A stretch of DNA of 64,000 bases from VXYL01 sp964348085 (lineage in GTDB: Bacteria; Pseudomonadota; Gammaproteobacteria; Pseudomonadales; Azotimanducaceae): contig CAYGBI010000008.1 of the NCBI GenBank assembly GCA_964348085.1, forward strand, positions 8,803 through 72,802. The letters are read 5' to 3'. Below the pieces are notes generated by a model. It did not search any database, had not been told where the DNA came from, and saw nothing but the letters and a program-made list of their open reading frames with translations. The translations under genes and the position numbers were made by a program. Shown one piece after another: positions 42,231-51,618 of the stretch; position 1 is the first letter of the stretch, and each line of letters opens with the position of its first letter.

Positions 42231-43481
42231 ATGACCCAGCTCACATTCGAAAGGCTCCATGATGCCGTCGCCGGCGACGCGGTGGCGCTTCGATCCCGCC
42301 TGCCCCTGCACCCCGCCGGCGGCGAGGGGGACAAGGTTTTCCCACCATCCTACGCGGTCGACAGTCGCACCGAGCATAAGTACGTCGTGGAGAACCGGCA
42401 GGTCGGCACCAGCGACCGGGTATCCACTACCGTGCTGCTCGACTCCGTCGCTTCGCAGGCGAACCGCGCGGAACTTGCGCTGCTTGACGGATGGGAGCGG
42501 GGCGAGCTGGTTTTCCCCGTGCCGTATGTCGATTTCTCCGACGACGACGGTGCGACGGACTACGAAAAGCTGACGGTGCTGGAGGCGCCTCACCGGCTTG
42601 CGGACGCGATCTTTCGCGACAGTCTGCTCGACAACACGCTGTTTCGCTTATCGGACGTTGGCCGCGCGATCACCGACGCCACGCCGCGCGACGCCACCAG
42701 CTTATTCCGCTACTCCCCGACATCCCTGTTGTTCGGCATGTGGGACTCGACCGGTCCGAAAGGCGGTTTGGGGTCGAAGTTCCAGCGGGCTTACGTGTCG
42801 GAGATCGTGGGCTATGACGCTGCAGTCGGAAAGAAGGTCGGCAGCCGCATCGATCCGTTGCAGATCGAGAAGGTCGCGCCCGATGATCGTCTGTACAACA
42901 GCGAGAACAAGGACGAGGTGTGGACGGTCGACCGGGATCGGGCCGAGAAGGACAAGAAGGGAGCTCCGGTATACGCCGCGCGCGCCGGCGTAAGCGGCGA
43001 AGCCGGACAACCGTCGAAAATCAACCACGGCAACATCGTCCCCTCCATAGATGACCAAGCCGGCGGCGTGACCATCTCAAGCGCCCTACAAACCACGGTC
43101 GTCTCCTTTGCCGCCCTTCGCCGCCTGCGCTGCAAGGGCCACTCCCGTGCGGCGGAGACCGCCATGCACACCGCGGTCGCGGCCCTCGGCGTGGCCGCCA
43201 TCGCCTACCAGCATGAGATGGACTTCGACCTCCGTTCGCGCTGCCTGCTGCTGCCGGCGCATTCGCCAAGACTGGAACTGCTGCGCCGCGATGGTTCTTC
43301 GGCAGAGGTGGTGGAGGTGGATCGCGCCTCCTCCGCCGAGATTCTCCGGCAAGCGGCGGAGCACGCCCAAGCGGCCGGGATTGGCTGGATGGCTGAAGAG
43401 ATCCGTCTCGCGCCCGCGCCGAAGCTGCTGGAACTGATTCGCCGCAGCCGCAAGGTGGCTGCAAGCGAGCAAGCGGGGTAA
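42231..43481 (+). CDS. csb1: Type I-G CRISPR Cas7-family backbone protein Csb1
   Basis: A 416-aa RAMP protein of the Csb1 (GSU0053) family, the Cas7-type backbone subunit that coats the crRNA in type I-G (former I-U) Cascade. Family features: RTEHKYVVENRQVGTSDRV, LLDSVASQANRAE, the DATSLFRYSPTSLLFGMWDS block, KFQRAYVSEIVG, and INHGNIVPS. Length matches the family. The ATG at 42231 has AGGAAAAGGAA directly upstream. First gene of a four-gene operon with overlapping or 3-base junctions. Confidence 0.93.
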   Translation: MTQLTFERLHDAVAGDAVALRSRLPLHPAGGEGDKVFPPSYAVDSRTEHKYVVENRQVGTSDRVSTTVLLDSVASQANRAELALLDGWERGELVFPVPYVDFSDDDGATDYEKLTVLEAPHRLADAIFRDSLLDNTLFRLSDVGRAITDATPRDATSLFRYSPTSLLFGMWDSTGPKGGLGSKFQRAYVSEIVGYDAAVGKKVGSRIDPLQIEKVAPDDRLYNSENKDEVWTVDRDRAEKDKKGAPVYAARAGVSGEAGQPSKINHGNIVPSIDDQAGGVTISSALQTTVVSFAALRRLRCKGHSRAAETAMHTAVAALGVAAIAYQHEMDFDLRSRCLLLPAHSPRLELLRRDGSSAEVVEVDRASSAEILRQAAEHAQAAGIGWMAEEIRLAPAPKLLELIRRSRKVAASEQAG

Positions 43482-43484
43482 ACG

Positions 43485-45197
43485 GTGGCCAACGCCAACG
43501 CCAACCCCTTCGGTATCGAGGTCAACTTCTTGACCGGCCGATTCGTGGCGACCTCCCACAACGACCGGCGACAATTCGAGTGGCCGCCTCACCCGGCGCG
43601 GTTATTCTCGGCGCTGGTTGCCACATGGGCCGATGCCGACGAGCCGGATCAATCAGAGCGCTCCGCCTTGGAGTGGCTCGAGTCGCTGCCACCGCCGGGG
43701 ATCGCCGCCTCCCCGGCGGTGCCTCGCCGGGTGGTCTCGCACTTCGTTCCGGTCAACGACGCATCCGTTATCTCCCGGAGCTGGTACGAGAGACGGGCGG
43801 CGGATGTCACCCAACTGTCCGTTCAGCATGACACCGAGATGGCCGCTGCGGGCGGCGAGACGACAAGCAAGGTGGCGCGGATAGGGCGTAGACTCGCTAC
43901 GGCGCGGAATGTCGAAGCCCAAGTCGCACGCACCGGCAGTGCGAACCCTTCTTCCGCGCAAGCGATGTTGCCGGAGGGGCGCAGAAAGCAAGAGAGGTTC
44001 TTTCCTTCCGTCACTCCCGAAGATGCCCGGGTGAGCTTTCTCTGGGGTGTCCCGGCGCCCGACGGCCTAGCCGATACGCTTGATCGGCTGCTACGGCGGG
44101 TCACTCGACTGGGTCACTCGTCATCGCTCGTTTCGTGCCGGGCGATCACCGATCCCCGCCACGCCGCGTTCAAGAGCGACGATGTAGGTGGCAGCGACCA
44201 CCTGCGCGGCATCCGGCGGGGGCAACTCGCTGAGTTGGAACGGCAGTTCTCACGTCATGGCGGTTCCAGACCGCACTCGCTGCCGCACACGGATGTTCGG
44301 TATCGATCCGTCGCGGCCGACGGGGAGGCTTCGGAAGAGGTATGTCGGCCCAACACCATCGGCGAGTGGATCGTATTCGAGTTCATGCCCGGTAGCCGAT
44401 CCTTTCCCGCAACGAGGGCGGTGGAGTTGTCGACCGCGACGCGGGCGGCGGTATTCCATCACGCGGAGGATCCAATCCCCGAGCAACTCAGCGGCCACTC
44501 GGCGGACGGCAGGCCGACCCAAGCGCCGCACGCGGCCTTCCTTCCCCTGCCCTATGTCGGTTTTGAACATGCCGACGGGCGGCTGCTCGGCATGGCGGTT
44601 TGTATGCCGAATGTCGCCGATGACGACGCCCGCCGAGCCCTCCATCGTGCCCTCGGCAACTGGGAGAGGGCAGCCGCACGGGGCGGCGCTGACGCGCTGG
44701 ACGTAACCCTAGGCGTCCAAGGCGTGCTCCGCCTTCGCCGGCCAAGGGGACCAGCCACCACGATTTCCCTACGTCCACGTGTCTGGAGTAGACCTTCTCG
44801 TCGATGGGTGTCCGCAACCCCCATCGCGCTGCCTAGGCATCCAGGTCGGCTCAGCGGCGGTACTGCCGCGGCCCGCGCCAAGGCATGGGCCGCCGCCGAG
44901 TCGTCCTTGCGGCTAGCGTGCGAGCATGTCGGACTGCCCCGGCCAACCTCCGTCGAGGTCTCCCTAAGCCCGTTTCTCAAAGGCGCCCGGCCAGCGGGCC
45001 GCTTCCCGGCATTTCGTCAGCGTGGACCAGCGGGCCAGCCGGTTCGTCGCCAGCTTCTTCATGCCTCGTTGACCTTCGACCAACCCGTCGCGGGTCCGTT
45101 GATGCTCGGCACCGGGCGGTTTCTCGGCTTGGGTCTGATGCGCCCAGCACCGCTGGCTAAACCAGAAGAGGCCATCCGGGGCAGTACCAATGAATAG
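43485..45197 (+). CDS. csb2: Type I-G Cas5-Cas6 fusion protein Csb2
   Basis: A 570-aa Csb2 (GSU0054) protein, combining a Cas5-like N-terminal half (EVNFLTGRFVATSHNDRRQFEWPPHPARLF) with a Cas6-like C-terminal half whose glycine-rich loop reads GPLMLGTGRFLGLGLMRP. It would process pre-crRNA and bind the crRNA ends. H or K catalytic residue not identified with certainty. The GTG at 43485 follows the csb1 stop by three bases; its own stop overlaps the cas3 ATG by eight. Confidence 0.9.
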   Translation: MANANANPFGIEVNFLTGRFVATSHNDRRQFEWPPHPARLFSALVATWADADEPDQSERSALEWLESLPPPGIAASPAVPRRVVSHFVPVNDASVISRSWYERRAADVTQLSVQHDTEMAAAGGETTSKVARIGRRLATARNVEAQVARTGSANPSSAQAMLPEGRRKQERFFPSVTPEDARVSFLWGVPAPDGLADTLDRLLRRVTRLGHSSSLVSCRAITDPRHAAFKSDDVGGSDHLRGIRRGQLAELERQFSRHGGSRPHSLPHTDVRYRSVAADGEASEEVCRPNTIGEWIVFEFMPGSRSFPATRAVELSTATRAAVFHHAEDPIPEQLSGHSADGRPTQAPHAAFLPLPYVGFEHADGRLLGMAVCMPNVADDDARRALHRALGNWERAAARGGADALDVTLGVQGVLRLRRPRGPATTISLRPRVWSRPSRRWVSATPIALPRHPGRLSGGTAAARAKAWAAAESSLRLACEHVGLPRPTSVEVSLSPFLKGARPAGRFPAFRQRGPAGQPVRRQLLHASLTFDQPVAGPLMLGTGRFLGLGLMRPAPLAKPEEAIRGSTNE

Positions 45198-48036
45198 ACC
45201 GGACGAGACTAAGGGGTCGCGTGAGGATGACGGGCTGACTTCCCGGGACTTCGCTGCATTCTTCAGGGATGTTCACGGTCACGACCCGTTCCCTTGGCAG
45301 GAACGGCTGACGGCGCAGGTACTCGCCGAGCGCAGTTGGCCGAAAGTCATCGACCTCCCTACTGGAACCGGCAAGACCGCGGTGCTGGACACCGCTGTTT
45401 TTGCCATGGCCGTGCATCCGGCGTCGTCTCCCCGGCGGGTGGTGTTCGTCATTGACCGGCGCATCGTCGTCGACCAAGTATGCGAACGGGCGGAACGGAT
45501 ACGGAAGCGTCTGGTGGCGGCGGCTACCCCCGTCCTGAAGCGGGTGCGGGACCGCCTAGCGAGCCTCGGGGACGGCGATCCGTTGGGTGTTGCCGTGCTC
45601 CGCGGCGGCATTCCCATCGACGCAGAGTGGACGCAGCGCCCGGATCAGCCTTGGGTAGTGGTCTCCACGGTCGACCAGTTCGGTTCTCGCCTGCTGTTCC
45701 GAGGTTACGGCGTCAGCTCTCGGATGCGGCCAATTCATGCCGGACTGGCCGGCAACGACTGCCTAGTGATTCTGGATGAAGTACACCTGAGCGTGCCTTT
45801 CGCGGAGACCCTTACCCAAGTCGCCGCACTGGCGCCCGGCCCGCTGCCGCGGCGATTCGCCACCGTCGAGATGTCGGCCACCCCGAGCGACAAGACGGCT
45901 GCCCGCTTCACGTTGGATCCGGAGTCGGATTTGGCCGGGTGCGAGGAGTTGCGCCGCCGAGTGGAAGCGGAGAAGAGAGCGGAGCTCGTGCCGGTGCGGG
46001 ATCACAAAGCAGTGCCCGGCGCCGTTCAGAAGATCGTCAGATCGATCAATAACGCCGTACGGAAGAACGAATCCGAGATCCGCAGCATCGGGGTAGTCGT
46101 GAATCGGGTGCGCACGGCTCGGGAAACCCATGACGTGCTCGCGAACGCCGGCTATTCGACGCATCTGATTACCGGACGCATGCGCCCCTTGGACCGGATC
46201 GACGCCTTGGATCGGATCGGTCCTGTTGTCGATCCCGACGGTGGCGAGGGGAGTGACCAACTTACCGTCGTAGTCGCAACCCAAGCCATAGAGGTCGGTG
46301 CGGACTTCAGCTTTGACGCGCTCATCACGGAGTGCGCGGCAGTAGACAGCCTTAGGCAGAGATTCGGCCGCTTGGACCGTCGCGGCGCCTTTTCCGCGCG
46401 CACCGGCGGTCCGGCCAAAGCGTGGATCATCGGCCCCAGATCGGTCGTCGGGTCCAAGACGCCGGACCCAATCTACGGCGATGCGGCGAAGGTGACGTGG
46501 AACGAACTCCAACACCGCGCTCAAGAGGGGTCTCTGGACATCGGCGCCACGTCGCTACGCGACTTTCCAGAGGCCGCCGTCGCCCCGCGAACGAACGCCC
46601 CGCTCCTCCTTGGCACACACATGGACGCGTGGGTACAGACCGGCCCCGAACCTCTCGTACAGCCATCCGTCGCATGGTTTCTGCACGGGATCGATCAGGA
46701 TGGGCCCGCGGAGGTCTCGATCCTCTGGCGTCGGGATCGGTCCACGGAAGTGTTGCGTCTCGTGCCTCCCAGACAAGCCGAGTTCATCCAGATCCCCATC
46801 GCCGCCGCGAAGTCTTGGCTCGCTGGGGAAGAGTCGCCGGACATCGCCGATGTCCTCCAAGTGGCCTACCCGTCCGAAGGGGCTTCTTCCCCGGAGGGGC
46901 CGCAGACGAGCGACTGGATCCGGTGGGCGGGATTTGGCGATGGCGCGGAGAAGGACGTCAAAGTCAAAGACATTCGTCCCGGGGACGTGCTCGTCGTCGA
47001 TCCGGCACGAGGCGGTCTGGCCGCGGGCACTTGGGACCCATCCTCGCGGGCGTGCGTATCGGACCTCGGCGACGCCGCACAGATCGAATATGGACGGAAA
47101 GCGACGCTTCGCCTCGATTCGAAACTGCCTTATGTGGACTGCTCTCGGCCGAAGCCGCACGATGACGCAGAAGCGGATATCACCAGTTCGGAGCGCATCG
47201 CGAACTGGCTGGAGGATCGCGGCGCAGAGTCAGGCCAACTATCCGACGAGTGGATGCGGAAGACCATTGAGAAACTCCGCGCCGGTTACGAAGCAATTGC
47301 GGTCGGCACGGACGACGACGAACCGGGGCGCGGCTACTACATCTTGACCGAGTGCCACCCGACAACGAAGAAACCCGTGGTGGATGCTTCCACCATGGAC
47401 GGGTCGGACGAAACCGGTTCGCTCACCGGCACTGGCGCGTCGTTGCGCCGACATCTCGACGGCGTCGGGTCGCGCGCCGGCCAGACCGCCGAGCGGTTGG
47501 GGATGGCAGCCGAGGTCGTGTCGGACCTGCGCTTCGCCGGCCGGCTCCACGACCTAGGCAAAGTGGACCCTCGTTTCCAGATGCAATTGGTCGGAGGCGA
47601 TCCGGTAGAACTGGAGATGCGACGTGACGAGCCGCTCGCGAAGTCGTTGCCGGGGGTGCGCAGAGTCCAGCGCTATCCGAGGGGAATGCGGCACGAGGTG
47701 GCGAGCGTCGCCATGATTGAGTCGAACCGCGACGTTCTCGGTGCCACCCACGACAGAGACCTAGTGCTCCATCTTGTCGGCAGCCACCACGGTTGGGGGC
47801 GACCGTTGCCGCCGATCATCGACGATGCGAAGAACCCGCAGACGCTTTCGTACGCAGTGGACGGGCATCTGCTGGAGACCCATTCCGACTTGACCGATAG
47901 CACGCTCGCCCTCGACATGGCCGACCGCTTCTGGCGCTTGGTTGCGCGTTACGGTTACTACGGACTGGCTTGGCTTGAAGCCGTTTTGCGGCTGGCCGAT
48001 CACCAACAAAGCAGGGCGGAGGCCGAACAAGAGTGA
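45190..48036 (+). CDS. cas3: Type I-G Cas3 helicase-nuclease with C-terminal HD domain
   Basis: 948 aa, with helicase first and nuclease last, the reversed order typical of type I-G. Walker A LPTGTGKT is at 65-72, the DEVH box at 196-199, MSATPS follows, then the C-terminal helicase lobe with VVVATQAIEVGADFSFD and QRFGRLDRRG. The HD nuclease domain contains H787-D788 in RLHDLGKVDPRFQ, a later RHEVAS histidine and GSHHGWGRP. All catalytic motifs are intact, so it should unwind and degrade target DNA. ATG overlaps csb2; its stop overlaps the next GTG. Confidence 0.94.
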   Translation: MNRPDETKGSREDDGLTSRDFAAFFRDVHGHDPFPWQERLTAQVLAERSWPKVIDLPTGTGKTAVLDTAVFAMAVHPASSPRRVVFVIDRRIVVDQVCERAERIRKRLVAAATPVLKRVRDRLASLGDGDPLGVAVLRGGIPIDAEWTQRPDQPWVVVSTVDQFGSRLLFRGYGVSSRMRPIHAGLAGNDCLVILDEVHLSVPFAETLTQVAALAPGPLPRRFATVEMSATPSDKTAARFTLDPESDLAGCEELRRRVEAEKRAELVPVRDHKAVPGAVQKIVRSINNAVRKNESEIRSIGVVVNRVRTARETHDVLANAGYSTHLITGRMRPLDRIDALDRIGPVVDPDGGEGSDQLTVVVATQAIEVGADFSFDALITECAAVDSLRQRFGRLDRRGAFSARTGGPAKAWIIGPRSVVGSKTPDPIYGDAAKVTWNELQHRAQEGSLDIGATSLRDFPEAAVAPRTNAPLLLGTHMDAWVQTGPEPLVQPSVAWFLHGIDQDGPAEVSILWRRDRSTEVLRLVPPRQAEFIQIPIAAAKSWLAGEESPDIADVLQVAYPSEGASSPEGPQTSDWIRWAGFGDGAEKDVKVKDIRPGDVLVVDPARGGLAAGTWDPSSRACVSDLGDAAQIEYGRKATLRLDSKLPYVDCSRPKPHDDAEADITSSERIANWLEDRGAESGQLSDEWMRKTIEKLRAGYEAIAVGTDDDEPGRGYYILTECHPTTKKPVVDASTMDGSDETGSLTGTGASLRRHLDGVGSRAGQTAERLGMAAEVVSDLRFAGRLHDLGKVDPRFQMQLVGGDPVELEMRRDEPLAKSLPGVRRVQRYPRGMRHEVASVAMIESNRDVLGATHDRDLVLHLVGSHHGWGRPLPPIIDDAKNPQTLSYAVDGHLLETHSDLTDSTLALDMADRFWRLVARYGYYGLAWLEAVLRLADHQQSRAEAEQE

Positions 48037-48944
48037 CAGGCACCCATCTCTCTGGCTTGGAGGGTACGAACCCGTTGGGCTTCCTCGCGGCGCTTGGCGT
48101 GCAGGTCGCTTTCATCACGGAGGACGAACGGCCCTGTCTTTGGTGGAGCGACGACATCACGCCGCACGCGGTAGTGGATGAGACGTTCACCACTGATCGA
48201 ATTGCGGATGCCGCCTTGGCCACGTTTGAACGCTGGCGAAGCGGCCCGGCCGCCAATCCCCGCCGTGCAGACGGTTCGGCGATGCCGAGGGGCGACGACC
48301 TTAAGCTGAAGGCAGAGCACATTCGCACCTATCTGGAGCTCGCGGGCGAGCCAGCCGTTGGCGGCAGCTTCGCCTCCGCGCTAGTGGCGGAAGGAAGCCT
48401 AGACAACAAGGGGGACGCGAAACCCACCGACTTCTATTTCACCGCGGGGCAACAGAAGTTCCTCGACACGGCTCGCAAGATCCTGAACGCTGCCTCGCAC
48501 ACCGAGGTCTTGACGGCGCTCGAAGGTCCATGGCGCTACGAGAGCGACGTCCCCTCTCTTGGCTGGGACGTCACCGACGACAGAACATACGCATTGAGAG
48601 CCAACAACCCTAGCTCGGAGAAAAAGCTCACGAATCCTGGCGCCGAAGCGTTGGCGCTGCTAGGCCTGAGCCTGTACCCGGCCTTCGCAGACAAAGGTCG
48701 CACGGCTACCCCAGGATGTACGGGTAAATGGAAGGCGGGGGCGTACTCTTGGCCGCTCTGGCGGCGGCCGGCCACGCCGCTTGCCGTCAAGTCGCTTCTA
48801 GCGCAGGCGTACGACCATCCAAGGGCCTCGGGTCGCGACCGCTACTACCGTGCTTGGGGCGTGTCCAACATCCTGCGGTCGCCGATTCGGCGAACCGACC
48901 AAGGAGGGTACGGTACTTTCGGTCCGTCAGAGGTCGTGTGGTAG
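48033..48944 (+). CDS. Type I-G Cas8-like protein (GSU0052/Csb3 type)
   Basis: 303 aa. The start HLSGLEGTNPLGFLAALGVQ is characteristic of Cas8/Csb3-like or Csx17 proteins of type I-G; the length fits the small GSU0052-type (Cas8g2) rather than the long Csx17. It would be the large subunit for PAM recognition. Translationally coupled to cas3 (GTGA). No cas1, cas2 or cas4 follows: the operon ends here, 167 bases before the convergent next gene. Confidence 0.82.
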   Translation: MTGTHLSGLEGTNPLGFLAALGVQVAFITEDERPCLWWSDDITPHAVVDETFTTDRIADAALATFERWRSGPAANPRRADGSAMPRGDDLKLKAEHIRTYLELAGEPAVGGSFASALVAEGSLDNKGDAKPTDFYFTAGQQKFLDTARKILNAASHTEVLTALEGPWRYESDVPSLGWDVTDDRTYALRANNPSSEKKLTNPGAEALALLGLSLYPAFADKGRTATPGCTGKWKAGAYSWPLWRRPATPLAVKSLLAQAYDHPRASGRDRYYRAWGVSNILRSPIRRTDQGGYGTFGPSEVVW

Positions 48945-49003
48945 CGGGGAACTACGAGGTCTAGCTAGTGCAACGGGGCGGTTCCCCCCTCCGGCACCGC
49001 CCT

Positions 49004-49114
49004 CGCCCCGCACCACGAAAGCCATTGCCACTCGGCGCTGCCTTCCACCGTAACGCCACCCTACACATAAGTCGGACTTCGCGGCTAACGTCGCGAAGTC
49101 CGATAAGCCACTAG
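49004..49114 (-). repeat. Interspersed intergenic repeat, copy B, with a 12-bp hairpin
   Basis: Matches copy A (29106-29222) across both the AAGGC-AGCGCCG-type core and the flanking GTCGGACTTYGCGGCT segment. It includes a perfect 12-bp inverted repeat TCGGACTTCGCG (49072-49083) / CGCGAAGTCCGA (49092-49103) with an 8-base loop, lying between convergent genes where it could block read-through in both directions. Confidence 0.65.
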
Positions 49115-49926
49115 CCATCGTCGGCGGGAAACACGCGCTTTCCCGACGCATCGTCGAATGTCACCTCGAACATCGTCGGCCACAGCTTGCCGGTGATATA
49201 GAACCGGTTCGCGTCGGGGTCATAGGCGATCCCGTTCAGCACGTCAGCGCGCATGGCGGCAGCGGCGTCGAGCAAGCCGGTAGCGTCGATCCGGTGCGTG
49301 ACGGAGCCGTCGTCCGGATCGATGCGCACGAGGAAGTCAGTCTGGAAGACGTTGGCGAACACCGCGCCGTCCACGCACTCCAGTTCGTTCAGGCGGTCAA
49401 GCGCTTGCCCATCCATCCGCACCGGCACGGCGCCGATCACCTGGAAAGACCCGCTATCGCGGAAGGTCAGCTGGTGGGAGCCGTCGCTCATCACAAAGCG
49501 TCGGCCATCGTGGCAGAGTCCCCAGCCTTCGCCGCGATAGCGCAGCTCGCCCGCGTGCGCCAATTCTTCGATGCCGAACACGAACGCACGCTCGGCGCGC
49601 CAGGTCAGCATGATGAGCCGGTCGCCTAGTCGCGCCAGCCCTTCGCCGAAGAACAGGACGGGAATCGGCACCCGGCGCTCCACCGCTCCCGTGGCCGGAT
49701 CCAACCGTCGCAGTTCCGAGTGTCCTCGCCGGCCGGTACTCTCGTACAGCTTGCCCTGCCACCATACGAGGCCTTGGGTATATGCCGCGGTGTCGTGCGG
49801 CAGGGCGCGATGCACCCGTACCGTCAATTGCTCCACGGCGGCCGCCGGCCACAGGCACAGGAACACGGCGAGCGCTTGAAGGTGCTTGCGAACGACGGTC
49901 CGGACGCTGAATACTCGCGTTGTCAT
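49111..49926 (-). CDS. Glutaminyl-peptide cyclotransferase (beta-propeller type)
   Basis: A 271-aa exported glutamine cyclotransferase of the plant/bacterial five-bladed propeller type, converting N-terminal Gln to pyroglutamate. After a signal peptide (1-29, ending PAAA) come the family blocks DTAAYTQGLVWWQGKLYESTG (in parts), GEGLARLGDRLIMLTWR, GEGWGLCHDGRRFVMSDGS, LNELECVDGAVFANVF and VLNGIAYDP..RFYITGKLWP. Active-site Glu residues are in these motifs. The chosen ATG at 49926 gives a good signal peptide but overlaps the divergent gene's ATG. Confidence 0.88.
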   Translation of the reverse strand: MTTRVFSVRTVVRKHLQALAVFLCLWPAAAVEQLTVRVHRALPHDTAAYTQGLVWWQGKLYESTGRRGHSELRRLDPATGAVERRVPIPVLFFGEGLARLGDRLIMLTWRAERAFVFGIEELAHAGELRYRGEGWGLCHDGRRFVMSDGSHQLTFRDSGSFQVIGAVPVRMDGQALDRLNELECVDGAVFANVFQTDFLVRIDPDDGSVTHRIDATGLLDAAAAMRADVLNGIAYDPDANRFYITGKLWPTMFEVTFDDASGKRVFPADDG

Positions 49927-51532
49927 GACGGATGAAATCGTAGACGTGCTCATCGTCGGCGCCGGCGCGTCCGGCGCAGCGGTGGCGTGGAGCCTAGCGG
50001 AAACGCGCATGCGCATCCTCTGCTTGGAACAGGGCGGCTGGATGAATCCGGCGAGCTACCCGAGCACCAACCGTGACTGGGAGATGCGCCAAGCGCGGGA
50101 GTTCCAAACCAGCCCCAATTTGCGCGACCGAGCGGCCGACTACCCGATCAACGACGACGACTCGCCGATCGCCATCCTCAACTTCAACGCGGTCGGCGGC
50201 AGCACCATTCTCTATTCCGCGCACTTCCCGCGTTTCCACCCCTCGGATTTCCGCGTGCGCTCGCTGGACGGCGTCGCCGACGACTGGCCCATCGACTACC
50301 AAACCCTCGAACCGTTCTTCGCCGAGAACGACAACAACATCGGCGTCGCCGGGCTGGCGGGCGACCCTGCGATTCCGGCCCACCAGCCTCCTCTGCCGCC
50401 GGTTCCGCTCGGTCGCTTGGGCGAGACGATGGGCCAAGGCTTCAACAAGCTCGGTTGGCACTGGTGGCCGTCCGACAGCGCCATCGCCACGCGATCACAC
50501 AACGGGCGCGGCCAATGCCTGAATCTCGGCCCGTGCAACTCCGGCTGCGCGCAAGGCGCCAAGAGCAGTGCGGACGTCACGTACTGGCCGATGGCCGAGC
50601 GCTCTGGCGTGGAACTGAGGACCCATTGCCGAGTGCGGGAAATCACCGTGGACAGCCGAGACATGGCCACGGGCGTCACCTACTTCGACGCCGACGGCGT
50701 GGAACGCCACCAGCGCGCCGAGGTGGTCATCGTCGCCTGCAACGGCGTCGGCACGCCTAGGTTGCTGCTCAACTCCGCCTCGGCGCGGTTTCCCGACGGT
50801 CTCGCCAACCGCTCCGGCTTGGTCGGCAGGAACCTGATGCTGCACCCTTGGGGCCACGTCGCCGGCGTCTTCGACGAGTCGCTCGACGCCCACTTCGGCC
50901 CGCAAGGCTGCTGCATTCTCAGCCAAGAGTTTTACGAAACCGATCCCTCGCGGGACTTCGTGCGCGGCTACAACATGCAGATCACCCGCGGCGCCGGGCC
51001 GGTGGCGACCGCTCGGGGCGGCGTGGCGAGCGGCGCCATTCCTTGGGGCGCGGGCCATCATCAAGCGTTCGAGCGGGTCTACGACCGCACCGTTCACCTC
51101 GGCATTTGCTGCGAGGACCTGCCGGAAGAACACAACCGGGTCACGCTCGACGATACGCTCAAGGACGGCCACGGCATTCCAGCACCGAAAATCACCTACA
51201 CGTTGAGCGACAACAGCCGTCGAATGCTGGACCATGGCTTAGTGCACGGCGCCGAAGCCATGCGCGCCGCCGGTGCTTGCGAGGTGCATCAAACGCCGTC
51301 GCCGGCGCGTATGGCCGGCTGGCACCTGTTGGGTACCACGCGCATGGGCGACGACCCGGAGCGCTCGGTGGTGAACGGCTGGGGCCGCAGCCACGACGTG
51401 CGCAACCTGTTCATCGTCGACGGCAGCGTGTTCGTCACCTCCGGCGGCGTCAACCCCACCACTACCATTCAAGCGGTGGCGCTCTACATCGCCGACTCGA
51501 TGAAGAAGAACTTGGCGAATCTGTTCGACTAG
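49925..51532 (+). CDS. GMC-family FAD oxidoreductase
   Basis: A 535-aa glucose-methanol-choline oxidoreductase. The FAD motif VLIVGAGASGAAVAW is near the N-terminus, NAVGGSTILYSAHFPRF is the GMC signature region, and the C-terminal catalytic block reads GWHLLGTTRMGDDP...NLFIVDGSVFVTSGGVNPT (histidine in the first, Asn near the end). A small subunit of the gluconate 2-dehydrogenase type lies 86 bases downstream. No signal sequence is seen, though partners of this kind may be exported through the small subunit. ATG at 49925, without a clear ribosome site. Confidence 0.9.
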   Translation: MTDEIVDVLIVGAGASGAAVAWSLAETRMRILCLEQGGWMNPASYPSTNRDWEMRQAREFQTSPNLRDRAADYPINDDDSPIAILNFNAVGGSTILYSAHFPRFHPSDFRVRSLDGVADDWPIDYQTLEPFFAENDNNIGVAGLAGDPAIPAHQPPLPPVPLGRLGETMGQGFNKLGWHWWPSDSAIATRSHNGRGQCLNLGPCNSGCAQGAKSSADVTYWPMAERSGVELRTHCRVREITVDSRDMATGVTYFDADGVERHQRAEVVIVACNGVGTPRLLLNSASARFPDGLANRSGLVGRNLMLHPWGHVAGVFDESLDAHFGPQGCCILSQEFYETDPSRDFVRGYNMQITRGAGPVATARGGVASGAIPWGAGHHQAFERVYDRTVHLGICCEDLPEEHNRVTLDDTLKDGHGIPAPKITYTLSDNSRRMLDHGLVHGAEAMRAAGACEVHQTPSPARMAGWHLLGTTRMGDDPERSVVNGWGRSHDVRNLFIVDGSVFVTSGGVNPTTTIQAVALYIADSMKKNLANLFD

Positions 51533-51543
51533 ACGGGATACCG

Positions 51544-51604
51544 GAGCGGCTTGAACTAGGCAAAGGCGATGCCACGACAAACGGCCTTTGCGGAGCAGTC
51601 GCCT
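51544..51604 (+). repeat. Interspersed intergenic repeat, copy E
   Basis: GCGGCTTG...GGCAAAGGCGATGCC...ACGGCCTTTGCGG matches copies C and D. It carries a perfect 8-bp stem GCAAAGGC (51560-51567) / GCCTTTGC (51584-51591) with a 16-base loop, between the GMC gene and its small partner. Confidence 0.5.
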
Positions 51605-51618
51605 AGGAGTAGCGAGAA

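Noticed and set aside
48945..49003. CRISPR array downstream of the cas operon
   Set aside because: No direct repeats with regular spacing are present; only an interspersed intergenic repeat and a hairpin follow.
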